A DNA stretch of 64,000 nucleotides from Cryptomeria japonica (taxonomy: Eukaryota > Streptophyta > Pinopsida > Cupressales > Cupressaceae), in contig NC_081414.1 in the NCBI RefSeq assembly GCF_030272615.1, positions 662,234,438-662,298,437 on the forward strand, given 5' to 3'. Below, piece after piece: positions 46,361 to 56,939 of this stretch. The notes below the pieces were generated by a model. That model was not told the DNA's origin and searched no databases. It saw only the letters and a program-made list of their open reading frames with translations. Position numbers and translations under genes: made by a program. Each line of letters opens with the position of its first letter. Positions within the stretch are counted from its first letter, which is position 1.

Positions 46361-46467
46361 TTTTGGTTGTGTGCTTGGGAGACTGGGCAATCTACAACAT
46401 TGCCAGAAAGGCCATTAGTCGTGACATTGGTGCCACATGGGTCACAAAAGCTGAAGCAGACTCTTGA
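46361..46467 (+). CDS. Exon e: C-terminal strand of the methyltransferase
   Basis: Acceptor GGTGTGCAG. In phase with exon d it reads VLVVCLGDWAIYNIARKAIS, then RDIGATWVTKAEADS and TGA at 46465. L-V-V-x-x-x-x-x resembles the beta strand expected after the R-V-L-x-P helix. A strong donor (GTAAGT) at 46472 lies five bases past the stop and would suit another frame, and the expected C-terminal V-N-x-G-G-L segment is missing, so the true 3' structure is uncertain: the gene may continue past a retrotransposon-filled intron or this copy may be a pseudogene. The Tat-like element begins 43 bp after the donor. Confidence 0.6.
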
Positions 46468-46669
46468 CTTTGTAAGTGAACCCTCTTAGAATCATAGAGA
46501 GAAATACATGTAACTGTTGTCATTTTATGACACCCTTGGTCCATCAGTGAGAACCGATCGGAGATATGTTCCATGGACCAGCGCTGCCCAGTTGATCAAG
46601 GAGAAAAGTAGTGAATTCATGGTTTGAAGTGTTGTCTTGTTGGAAGTTCCTTGGCCCTCTCTTTCTCTA

Positions 46670-47040
46670 GCTCGAAACTTCGGAACCTCGAGGTTCCGAG
46701 TTTCTTTGCCTTAGCTTCTTTCTTTCCTGCTTCGGAACTCCGGAACACCAAGTCTCTGAAGTTCCCTTCCTTCCCTTAGCTTTTCTTTTGTCTTCTACCC
46801 CCGGAACTCCGGAACCCCCAGGTTCTGAAGTTCCTTGCCCAACTACGGAGACCCCGGTCTCCGAAGTCCCCAAGTTCCTAAGTCTTCTACCCCGAAGCTC
46901 CGGAACCCCCAGGTTCCGAAGTTCCTTAGTCTTCAACCTCGGAACTCCGGAACCCCCAGGTTTCGAAGTTCCTTCCCCAACTACGGAGACCCCGGTCTCC
47001 AAAGTTCCCCAACTACGGAGACCCCGATCTTCGAAGTTTT
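46670..47040. repeat. GGAACC...GGTTCC palindrome array
   Basis: Units such as GGAACCCCCAGGTTCCGAAG and ACGGAGACCCCGGTCTCCGA repeat at short intervals. A second block of related units lies downstream of the primer site (49480-49740), and a third in the 3' LTR (56030-56460). Confidence 0.85.
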
Positions 47041-47085
47041 TCAAACTACTTCCGACTTGCAACACTTCCGGATGGCGTGATCGAC

Positions 47086-48492
47086 TGAAAGATCCCTGAT
47101 GGATCCCCTTGCTGATCTGCTGTAGTTTTTAAATTAATAAACTAAATTTTCCTGTGTTTCCTTTAATGGTTTTAGAGAATAGACAGAAGATGCAGAAGGT
47201 TTGTTTATTTTTGTGTTTTTGATAGTTTTTCAGCAAATAATAATTGAAGAACAAGTACATGAAAAGAGTACTGGAAATAAATGTTCATACACAGCCAAAT
47301 CAGAATCGTACCAAGCAGATTTCTGATTATTTAAATCAAATAATTATCCAGATAGTGATTCCAAACAATTCCAGGAAGATTACAATAACAATGATTCCAA
47401 CCTGGATAAAGAGTGAATACTGCAATCAAGAATGAAGCTGCTGCAAATGTCCAACGCTCTTACATAGCTCCACGTGGGAAGAGAAATGGCTGCAAGGTAC
47501 AGCCGTACGGCTGTTAGGTGATGCCAAGCTGGAAACCCCAACCTCCACGCTGAACCCTAAGTCTGTCCACTGAATTCTCCAGAAAGATGTCGTACCAACT
47601 CCAAGGCACTGAAACTGAATGCTAGAACCAATAACCACTGTGCTGGGGGCTACGTCCTTGACAGGCAAGATCCTGGGGTTTTCGTCCCAGATGCTGAATC
47701 GCTCTCTAGAGCAAATTCTCTAAATCAAAGATGAAAATGTGTAAAAGATACCAAGAATTAGGTCTCAACTTCCTTATAACACCTTCCCACTTAGCTCGAA
47801 CCCTAAAAGTGACTCAATGTGGCGTTTAGGGTTAAAATGTTATATTTCTCATTTTAAGTTGCCAATTGCATAGAAAAACGACCCTTTTTCAAATATAAAG
47901 AAATCCGTTCACCGAAAGGATCTGAGTCAAAAGAGAAATATTTAGAAAAGTCCAAGACCTTTCCAACGAGCTATTACACATGGGCATATGCATCCAGATG
48001 AAGCCAAAAACCCCTTATTACTCCAAAATGGCTATAAACATAGCCTTATTTAATTAATTAAACGCTAACTTAGGAAATATTTAAATATAACCCAAATAGC
48101 TGCAGAAGGCTCAAATGACTCCAAAAGCCTGAAACGGAACCTGCCACCTATTTGTGACTGAAGTCGGAAATCATGGATCCACTGGCAATCTTATCCCTAA
48201 AATCTAGGGATGCTCCTAGAAACTAGGAAACAGACCCAAATCTCCTGAAACTGAAACCAAGGAATGGTCTCATGGAACCCCAACCCTGGACGCTGTCACA
48301 ACCTCCTTAAAAGTAGGAACTGCCTCCTAAAATGTAGGAACTGCTCCAAACTGGTCTACTACTGCCAGAAACACCAAATCCAAACACTGAATATCCTGAC
48401 TGAGTCTCTATCCACCATTGCCAACCTACAAGACTCCATAATAGGCTAACTCACATGTCTCTGCTAGACAGAGCTAAAGAGGGGACATGACA
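47086..48492 (-). mobile_element. Solo LTR of family L1, reversed (1,407 bp)
   Basis: Minus-strand edges TGTCATGTCCCC (48492) and GGGATCTTTCA (47086), flanked exactly by TCGAC (47081-47085, 48493-48497). Removing it rejoins the Tat-like LTR text GGCGTGATCGAC-ACTCAA, as in the uninterrupted copy at 40072-41669. Confidence 0.92.
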
Positions 48493-49333
48493 TCGACACT
48501 CAAAGCTTTAAATGCTCCAACAGTTTTGGTGACTTATGCACTTTTTTTGTGGAGCCACAGGGGTGCATTTAATGTTTTTGGTAGGATTTCCATCAAGGGA
48601 GGTACGGGGCCATGCTTGGTGACTTGTGTCATGACTACATACTTTGATTTTGGAAGGTCAGTCAATCTATCTTCCTTAGAATTGCCTTTAGAGGTATGGC
48701 TAGGTTGCTTGCATGTACAAGTCAAGTGCACGCACTTCCCTGCACTTCCAGACTGACATGCAAGGGTCATGATCACCATTGTAACCCATTTTTCTATATA
48801 AGGCTGTTAAGCCTCATTGTAAAGGGTTCTCTTCCTGTTGCCTTGAGTTTTTTTATGCTCTCCTCTTCTCTTGAAGACTTGTAATCTTTGCATTTCTGCA
48901 ACTGTAAGATTGGCGTTAGGCCTTATGTTGTGTATGCTTTCTTACCTTCATCATAGGTGCATGTTGTGGCTCTTTCTCTTCATATATGCTGTGTTAACTG
49001 GTTTTCTGAGTGTGACTTGTGGGAATCCTTCTCCCCTCTTGGCATTCAGTGGATTCTAACCTTCATCTATGCATTGGGGTTACTCATATAACTGAAAGTT
49101 GTGCATCTTCAGGGTGTTTTAGTTAATTACTTGTGTCATTTCAGTAGGTTGAGGAATTAGCTTTGAAGTGTTGAGTTGGTTCAACAACTGCACCTAGATA
49201 GAGAAGGAAGCCGACCTTCTCCGGAGATTCAACCCCTTGCGCAAGGTCCCACACTTCGGCGTTGTTTCCATGTTTCACAAGGTTGCTGAGTTGATAGCTC
49301 AGCAAGGGTGCAAGCTTTTGTGATAACAGTTTT

Positions 49334-49350
49334 TGGCACGCCCGGTGGGA
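49334..49350 (+). other. Primer-binding site of the Tat-like element
   Basis: TGGCACGCCCGGTGGGA, five bases after the LTR end. It is not the initiator-Met type used by the other elements here. Confidence 0.75.
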
Positions 49351-49479
49351 CTTATTCAATTCACATGCTAAGGATTTAGTGCTATTCTTAGTGTTTTGGC
49401 CTTTTGTGGCAGTCATCTCTCAAGCACTTGGCGACTTTGCTCAAGGACCAGTTCGTGCTCACACAAAGTTCATAACTCT

Positions 49480-49740
49480 AGGACCCCGAAACCCCCAGGT
49501 TCCCAAGTCATCATAACTCTGCTTACTCCGGAACCCCGAAACCCCTAGGTTTCGAAGTCAGTGAAGCCATCTTACTCCGGAACCTCAGAACCCTTAGGTT
49601 CCGAGGTGCTAGGCCCGGAAGCTTGAAACTCCCAGGTTCCGAACTCCCGAACTTCCGACTTCGGACATCTGAGCTCTTGAGGTGCCGAAGTGGTCACACT
49701 CTGCAACTCCGGACCTTCGAGCTCCCGAGGACGGTTGCAG
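49480..49740. repeat. Palindromic units in the leader
   Basis: CCGGAACCCCGAAACCCCTAGG-like and GAACTCCCGAAC-like units, related to those in the LTR but located after the primer site. Confidence 0.7.
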
Positions 49741-49959
49741 ATTTCATGCCTAGAATTCATACAAGGGCCTCTTCTGGGGGCAGTTTCCAATTCATAGAGC
49801 TTCCATCTGTAGCTCTAGAAGGAGGAGAGGTAGACCTTCATTATCACCAGTCAGGGGTGACGAGGTTGTAAACACTCCATCTCCCAGGTCTCGTTCTACT
49901 CCTCCATTTACAAGACCTTTTCTATCAAGGGCTCCCACCACTCATATAAATAGACCATT

Positions 49960-51590
49960 GTTTCACATGGCGAGAAATCAAGTCTTTGTTACCTTCAATG
50001 GGGGGAGTCCCCTTGTTTTGACTCAATGAAATGACATACCAGTGGCTGCGTTGAAGAGTATACCATACTTCACTTGTAAATAGCTACTACACCCATTGAG
50101 CACATTCAAGACATTGCAAACATCTACTCCGTCCATAACGTCACTCAAGATGATGTTGCTGTTAGACTCTTGGCCACATCTTTGAAAGGCAAAGCCTTGG
50201 AGTGGTATAGAGGGTTGCCGTCTAGCTCCATCCACAATTGGGATGAATTGGGGGAGAAATTGTGCAACCATTTTGAAGACAAAAGTGATCACCTATCACT
50301 TGTGGAGTAGTTAACTATGATCAAGAGGGCACCCCACGAGTTCATGGGAGACTTCAACTTCAAATTCCATAAGACATGGAATAGGATTCCTGCTCTAGTG
50401 AAGCCATCCCCAAATCATGCCTTCTTGTATTATCTTAGAGCTCTCAACAGCGATATAGCTGTCATGGTACAATCGATGGGTGGAGCCTCTCTACCGGGTG
50501 CATATGACATAGCCATAAGAGCAGAAAATTGTTTGATCCAGGCTGGGAAGATAGCTCCAAGGCCTCCAATGTCTCTCTTCTCAGAAGCTCCTACTCAACA
50601 ACTAACCTTGGCTCCTATTCCCATGGCACCTGCAAATCAACCATCCACGCCATCTACGTCCTCTAATGAGCTCCATGAGGTCAAGGCTCTATTACAAAAC
50701 TTTGGCAATGAATTGGTGGCACTGAAAAGACAACAAACTCAGTATAACAGACCTTACCAAGCACAAGGTTAGAATTATCAGCAAAACAGGCCACCTTTTC
50801 AAGGGCAAAACTAATGGAAGAATGCCAGGCCTTTGAATAGTGTGAACCCCACAAACGCAAGGAACTCAAAGGCGATAGTTCCAATGCAAAATAACCTTGC
50901 CCAAGAGCAAGATTGGTGTCAACCATGTAATCAGCCACACAACCAAGGTGTATGCCAAAGTGGAGGGTTTGCCCAAACCTTAGTGGTGCAAGATGAGTTG
51001 ACCACTTCTTGCCAACAATATGACCCTAATCAGCCTAGTGTTGGTCCCCAAGTTCACTTACAAGGGGATTCTACCTTTGTCAATTGGCAGGAGGCAGAAT
51101 TCTGTGGTTTGAACCAAACAAATGGTGAGTCCATGTTGTAGTATGCGAGGTCAAAGAAGAGAGCCATGGAGGCTTGCTCACCTTCAACATCAATCCAAGC
51201 TCCAACACCCAATGTAGCCATCCATGATACAAGCCAAAGTACCATGCAAGGGAACAAGAGGCAGGAGGAGACCCAGGTCATCCAAAGAGCAAAGGCAGAC
51301 CTTGTGGCCTCAAAGGGGCCTCTAAAACCAGCCGGTGTCCCTTTCAACATAGTTGATCAAATGAAGAAGGCCAACCTCAACGTCACTATGTGGGAGGCCC
51401 TTTCAATCCCATCTCAAAGGGATTTGCTTAAGGAGGCACTGAAGGAAATCAATCAGTCAGGTGAGGAGGCAGCAATCAACGGAAAGACAGTCTCCACTAG
51501 TTTGGTGCAAGCCAAGGAGGAAGAAGATTCAATCAAGATCAGCAAGCCTCCCCCTTTTTATCTCTCCTTAATCATATGAGACAATTCGGT
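49960..51590 (+). pseudogene. Gag of the Tat-like element
   Basis: MARNQVFVTFNGGSP (49968) starts a readable gag. The capsid-like part is LAHEFMGDF-type text at 50317-50560 (HEFMGDFNFKFHKTWNRIPA, NSDIAVMVQSMGGASLPGAY). A short Cys/His cluster CQPCNQPHNQGVC (about 50911-50950) may be a reduced knuckle. In-frame stops at 50308, 50770, 51139 and 51578, mostly TAG. The 3' part (51166-51579) includes KPAGVPFNIVDQMKKANLN, the conserved linker before protease in Tat/Athila-type elements. Confidence 0.78.
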
Positions 51591-51600
51591 TCACAACTGC

Positions 51601-52150
51601 ATGATAGATTCAGGAGCTAGTAGCTCAGTCATGCCTAAGAGGGTAGTTGATCTTCTTGGCATAGAATACGAACCTGTGACCAAAGGGGTGGTCCAATTAG
51701 ATGGCACTTCTATAAAGACAGTAGGGGTGGTAAAAAAAATGAAGTTAACCTTGCATGCATGCCTTGGTTGCATTGTCTTGCAAGACATATCAATCATCGA
51801 CCTCCCTGCCTTCTTTGCGATTTGCCTGTCTAGAGACTTCACTGCGAAGATAGGTGGGTACCTGTCTTCCGACTGGTCCCATATGCTATTTCGAACAAGG
51901 TATGGTACCAAGGTCACCATAAGGGCAGAGCCCATTGCCCAAAACCACATTGAACCCTACACCCCTAGCCCTATAAACATGAATTGCACTTTGCATGAAG
52001 AGGGGGAGGAGTGTGCTGTCCGTGAGCCTGCTACTCTCTTGCAAGAGGTTCCTGATTGCTTGCTGGACGAATGGGCCAATGCTTTTCAGTTTGATCCATT
52101 AGCTGAGATTGAAGAAACTGGGCTTGGCACCTACTGTATCCATGAAGAGG
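51601..52150 (+). pseudogene. Aspartic protease of the Tat-like element
   Basis: Opens with MIDSGASSSVMPKRVVDLLG, an intact D-S-G-A active site. VQLDGTSIKTVGVVKKMKL and ISIIDLPAFFAICLSRDFTAK follow as the flap and C-terminal strands. The frame continues without a stop into the RNase H domain, a 480-codon open stretch (51601-53043). Confidence 0.85.
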
Positions 52151-52189
52151 ATACTCCTATCCCCAACCTCATCAAGACGCAAGGAGATT

Positions 52190-52590
52190 CAGAGGGGTTA
52201 TGTAGCGTGTTTTTTGATGGTTCAAGAAACAAGAATGGTGCAGGTGCTGGGGTAATGCTTGTTTCTCCTGAGCAGGAGAAATATTTCTTCTCTTTTAGGC
52301 TTCAATTTGGTTGCACTAACAATGTCGCTGAGTATGAAGCCTTGATCCAAGGTCTCCAACTTGCACAAAGCAGAAAGATCATATCTCTGCAAGTATTTGG
52401 AGATAGTGAGCTGGTTGTTAATCACATCCGAGCCCAAAGTGTAGCAAAAAAAAACCTACTCAAATCATACAAACACAGGGTTTGGGACTTGATTGAAGGA
52501 TTCGAGGCCTTCAATATCCAGAGCAATCCTAGGGGTCAGAACAAGCATGCTGATAGGCTTGCAGCAGTTGCTGCTCAGTTCGACATACCA
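52190..52590 (+). CDS. Plant/archaeal-type RNase H domain placed upstream of RT
   Basis: Residues after GLCSVFFDGSRNKNGAGAG give the first catalytic Asp; NNVAEYEALIQGLQLAQ the Glu; LQVFGDSELVVNHI the second Asp; NKHADRLAAVAAQFD the last Asp. All four D-E-D-D positions are intact, and the pattern is that of type-I RNase H of plant/archaeal kind, not the shorter Ty3 domain. The same open frame runs from protease through this domain to the start of RT (a linker with LPKGLVTLDVIFN and KAFVELCQQYDDIVAWTYEDL). RNase H cuts the RNA of RNA-DNA hybrids during reverse transcription. Its place before RT is unusual. Confidence 0.88.
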
Positions 52591-52819
52591 ACGCATGTTG
52601 CACGAGAGGAAGAGCAACACATCAGACTTATTTTGAGGTCTGCTGTCCCGGACAATCAAGTGAATTGGCAAGTGTTTGAAAGCGATCAACAGATCGTCAA
52701 CTTCTTGCAAAATGAAGCAGAGTTTTCTGCTAAAAATCAGTCCAAGTTGCAAGACCTGTATGGAGATCAAATCATGCAGCTCAACTCCAACAAGTTGCCA
52801 AAAGGTCTAGTTACCTTGG

Positions 52820-54500
52820 ACGTCATTTTCAACTCGGATGATCAGTTGAAAAAGAAGATGAACCCGGCTGCAAAGAGGGGTGATTACAAGCCAATCGTTG
52901 TTGCTGAGGGTAGGTCCTTGAACTTGGGCAAGGTGTGTTCCTCAACCGAGCAAAAGGCCTTCGTTGAGCTTTGCCAACAATATGATGACATAGTTGCTTG
53001 GACCTATGAAGACTTGAAGGGTTTTGATCCTAGCTTAGCCTAGCATACCATAGAACTAAACTCGGATGCAAAGCCAGTAAGACAAAAGCAAAGGCCAATA
53101 AATCCCAAAATTGAGCCGCTAATGAGGAAGGAGTTGACCAAGCTCATAGAAGCCAATATCATCTTCCCTATCAAGCACTCCTCCTGGGTGGCCAACCTTG
53201 TCCCTGTAAGGAAGAATAATGGGGAGATTAGACTATGTGTAGACTTTAGGGATCTCAATAGAGCCTCCCTTAAAGATCACTATCCCCTTCCCTCTATGGA
53301 GTAGATTCTCCAAAAGGTCAGTGGCTCAGAAAGATTTTCATTTTTGGATGGGTATTCAGGCTACAATTAGATCTTGGTCCGGGAATCAGACCAAGACAAG
53401 ACTGCATTTACTACTAAGTGGGGCACCTATGCTTATTGTAAAATGCCCTTTGGGCTAGCCAATGCAGGTGCCACGTTCCAAAGAGCAATGGACATGGCCT
53501 TCAAGGTTGTATTAGCAAAGTTTGTACTTGTATACCTTGATAACATAACTGTTTATTAAAAACATGCAGCTGACCATCTTGGTCATCTTGATCAAGTGTT
53601 CCTAAAATGCAGGGAGTATGGTGTGTCCTTGAACCCTAGCAAGTGTGTATTTGGTACTGATCAAGGAAGATTGCTAGGACACATCATATCCAAACATGGT
53701 TTGACCATTGATCCAGAGTGAGTGGAGGCTATTCTTTCTCTTCCACTCCCTAGTCACAAGAAAGGATTGCAAAGTTTCCTTGGTAGGATCAACTTTGTGA
53801 GGAGGTTCATTCCCAACCTTGCCACCATGGTTAAACCCCTCACTTACATGTTGAAGAAAAACTTGGTTTTCAGTTAGACCAAGGAAGGAAGGGCTGGTTT
53901 CGAAGAGATCAAACAAGCAATTGCTCAGGCCCCTACCCTCGTCAGTCCTAATTATGGAAGGGATTTTATCCTCTATACCTTCGGAGGAGAATCCAGCATT
54001 TCAGCTGTCCTAACACAGTTGAACGATGACAAGTTGGAGCAACCTATTGCTTTCTTTAGTGAGGGGCTAAAGGACTACAAACTTAGATATAGCTATGTAG
54101 AGAAGCAAGTCCTCACTGTTGTAAGGGCATTAAAAAAGTTCAGGCACATGTTGTCCAACAACAGGATCCAGCTCTTAGTTCCGCATGCAAGTGTCAAGGA
54201 TTTCCTTCTAAACAAGGATATCAGTGAGAAGAGGGCTGGGTGGATAACCAAGGTCATGGAGTATGACATCAACATCAAGATCACCAAGCTTGTAAGAGGT
54301 AGGTGCATATGTGAACAACTTGTCTCATCTTCTGAGACTACTTCAGAGGTCGCCCTTGTGTTACAAGAGGATCAATCAACTGACAACAACACTCAATTCA
54401 GTTGGGTAAGTGACATGACCACCTTCTTAATGGAAGGTAGATACCCCCAAGGTCTAGACTGGACCAAAAGAAGACATTTCAGGTTGTAGTCCATTCCCTA
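52820..54500 (+). pseudogene. RT and Ty3 RNase H of the Tat-like element
   Basis: After IVAWTYEDLKGFDPSLA and a TAG at 53041, RT runs through PINPKIEPLMRKELTKLIEA, WVANLVPVRKNNGEIRLCVD, YCKMPFGLANAGATFQRAMD and VYLDNITVY, where the second Asp of the catalytic pair is Asn. Stops at 53302, 53368 (TAG), 53557 (TAA), 53719 (TGA) and 53875 (TAG). The Ty3-type RNase H begins near 53950 (ILYTFGGESSISAVL) with YSYVEKQVLTVVRALKKF. The altered catalytic pair and stops make this copy inactive. Confidence 0.88.
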
Positions 54501-54504
54501 TGTC

Positions 54505-55640
54505 TTGGTGAATGGCACTCTTTTTCGAAAAGACTCGCATGGAGTTTTACTAAGATGTATCGAGCAAAACCAAGTTAGCAGATTGTTAGAGGAATTTCAT
54601 GATGGCTCTTCAGGGGGCCACTTCGCTGCAAGGACTACGGCTATCAAAATAATGAGGGTTGGTTATTACTGGCCATCCTTATTCAGTGACTCACATAGAT
54701 GGGTGAGGAATTGCAAGAAATGTGCTCTCCTCTCTGGGAAGCAAAGACTAGCTGCCCTACCTCTTCATCCCATCGAAGCAGATCAACCGTTCGCCCAATG
54801 GGGTTTAGACTTCATTGGCATGATAAACCCACCTTCTAGTGCTGGCCATAAGTGGATCTTGGCCGCAACAGATTACTTCACTAGGTGGACAGAGGCAGTT
54901 GCATTGAGGGATGCTACTGAGGCCTCAGTATTGAGGGAATTGTGACAAGATTCGGTATCCCCTCTACCATCATATCAGACAATGCCGGGGCATTTGTTGG
55001 AACCCAAATCAGTTCTTGGGCAGTTAAGCATGGTGTATACTTGAAGACATCATCCAACTATTACCCTCAGGGTAACGGCTTGGCTGAATCTTCCAACAAG
55101 AGCCTCATCAAGATAATTAAAAGGACAATTGAAGACAATCAGAGGGCATGGCACACTAAGTTGAGGACAGCCTTATGGGCTGACAAGATCACACGCAAGA
55201 GGGCGATTGGCAACTCCCCTTTCATGCTAGTATATGGGAAAGAGGCAAGACTCCCAACTTCCCTAGAGTTACCCTCTCTTGAGCTAGCACATCAGCTGGA
55301 ATTAATAGAGAATGATGCCATGACAGTAAGACTAGCTGAGCTGATGGAGCTGGAGGATGTTAGAAGTCAGGCTATGCATACACTTAAGACTCATCAAGAG
55401 CAGGTTAAGAAGGTTTTTGACAAAAAGGCTACTAATAGGGTCTTCAAAGAGGGAGACCTAGTTCTCAAGTGGGATGCAGACAGAGCCAAAGCTGGGCGAC
55501 ACTCCAAATTTGACGCTATCTGGAGTGGTCCATATGTCATCACTAGTTGCAAGGAGGCCAATGCAATTCATCTCTCCAAGCTTGATGGCAAAGTTCTTCC
55601 AATCCTAGTGAATGGGATTCATCTCAAGCCTTGCTTCTAA
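54505..55640 (+). pseudogene. Integrase of the Tat-like element
   Basis: Zinc region FHDGSSGGHFAARTTAIKIM ... CKKCALLSGKQR (H-H-C-C intact, 54595-54745). Core: WGLDFIGMI, SDNAGAFVG and GNGLAESSNKSL give D, D and E. The frame shifts once at about 54943 (a TGA overlapping the next frame). The C-terminal part (WDADRAKAGRHSKFDAIWSG, YVITSCKEANAIHLSKLDGK) is the GPF/GPY-like segment; no chromodomain follows. Confidence 0.88.
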
Positions 55641-55869
55641 AGAGGGTGTTGATGACTATGTAAATATTAGACTAGAGGTTGTTTTGCTTTCATAAGTGCT
55701 TATGCACATGCTGCATTCTCTTTAAGAGGGTGTATGCTCTAGTTTTCAGTTTTCCTCCAAGTGATTGTACACACATGTTTGGGTCTTCCATGACTCAGTG
55801 CCCAATGGATGCTTAAGGCTTGTGGACTTCATGCTTAGCAGGCAAGTATCTCGCAGAAATCGCCAAAAA

Positions 55870-56466
55870 TGTTGTCATTTTATGACACCCTTGGTCCATC
55901 AGTGAGAACCGATTGGACATATGTTCCATGGACCAACGCTGCCCAGTTGATCAAGGAGAAAAGCAGTGAAATCATGGTTTGAAGTGTTGTCTTGTCGGAT
56001 GTTCCTTGGCCCTCTCTTTCTCTAGCTCGAAACTTTGGAACCCCGAGGTTCCGAGTTTCTTTGCCTTGGCATCTTTCTTTCTTGCTACGGAACCCCGAAA
56101 CTCCAAGTCTCCGAAGTTCCCTTCCTTCCCTTAGCTTTTCTTCTATCTTCTACCCTCGGAACTCTGGAACCCTTAGGCTCCGTAGTTCCTTGCCCAACTA
56201 CGGAGATCTCGGCCTCCGAAGTTCCCCAACTATGGAGACCTCGGTCTCCGAAGTCCCCAAGTTCCTAAGTCTTCTACCTCGGAACTCCGGAACCCCCAGG
56301 TTCCGAAGTTCCTTAGTCTTCAATCCCGGAACTCTGGAACCCCCAGGTTCGGAAGTTCCTTGTCCAACTACGGAGACCTCGGTCCCCGAAGTTCCCCAAC
56401 TATGGAGACCCCGGTCTCCGAAGTTCCCCAACTACAGAGACCCCGGTCCTCCAAGTTCCCCAACTA
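55870..56466 (+). repeat. 3' LTR of the Tat-like element, truncated
   Basis: Starts TGTTGTCATTTTATGACA as at 46515 and contains the same palindrome array (56030-56460). Similarity to the 5' LTR stops near 56466, where unrelated sequence begins. Confidence 0.85.
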
Positions 56467-56939
56467 TGAAGGATAATATCAATAAAATGTAGGATAAGTG
56501 CGATGACACTTTATCAAATGTGAAGGATCTTGGTGAAAGGATCCTCAAATCAATGGTTCCCAGTTGGAAAAATAGTATGGAAGATAATGAGGTACAACCA
56601 CAGTGGGAGGACAGGCTTAAGCCCAGGGTCACTTACTCCATGGAGGATCTAGATTTTGCTGGTGGGCTGCAAGCGGACATATCATGCTTTGAAAATCACA
56701 AGTCATATAGGAGGGAGGAACTGGAGAATTTAGATAGCCTCCTACAGGGTATTCATTACAAAATATTTAATCCTTCTATGCCACCGACAACCGAACTATT
56801 CAAGTTATGTCTAAGATTTCAGGACTACGTTCGGGTAGAGCGCGCAGCCGATCAGGATATCTGGGGAGAGTACCTGCGCGGCGAGGTCGAGTTTATCGCA
56901 AAGGAGTCTGTAGCAGGAAAGGAAAAAGTGCTTTCCTAA
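56466..56939 (+). CDS. Unidentified open frame
   Basis: From ATG 56466 in one frame to TAA 56937, interrupted only by a TAG at 56490; the ATG at 56520 gives 139 codons. The product is charged (EDRLKPRVTYSMEDLDFAGG, ENLDSLLQGIHYKIFN, RVERAADQDIWGEYL) with no transmembrane stretch. I do not recognise it. It begins where the 3' LTR breaks off, so it may belong to another retroelement inserted there. Confidence 0.35.

Larger units (their letters stand above)
46515..49328 (+). repeat. 5' LTR of the Tat-like element (1.4 kb net)
   Basis: Starts TGTTGTCATTTTATGACA, ends TGTGATAACA. It carries a GGAACC/GGTTCC palindrome array at 46670-47040 and a solo LTR at 47086-48492. Its halves (to 47085, from 48498) line up with the reversed solo LTR at 40072-41669. 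Confidence 0.88.
46515..56466 (+). mobile_element. Tat-like Ty3/gypsy element with upstream RNase H
   Basis: 5' LTR 46515-49328 (with an insertion), primer site 49334, coding region 49960-55640, 3' LTR from 55870, truncated near 56466. Order on the plus strand: gag, protease, plant/archaeal-type RNase H, RT, Ty3 RNase H, integrase; no chromodomain. Dual RNase H domains place it with the Tat branch of plant Ty3/gypsy, but the extra domain lies before RT. Coding is interrupted by about a dozen stops and some frameshifts. GTAAC precedes the 5' LTR; its partner could not be found because the right end is lost. Confidence 0.9.

Noticed and set aside
55992-56492. 166-codon Ser/Pro/Arg-rich open frame (and similar ones at 46667-47099 and 41061-41720)
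   Set aside because: They translate GGAACC/GGTTCC palindrome arrays in LTRs; frames are open on both strands because the repeat lacks stops.
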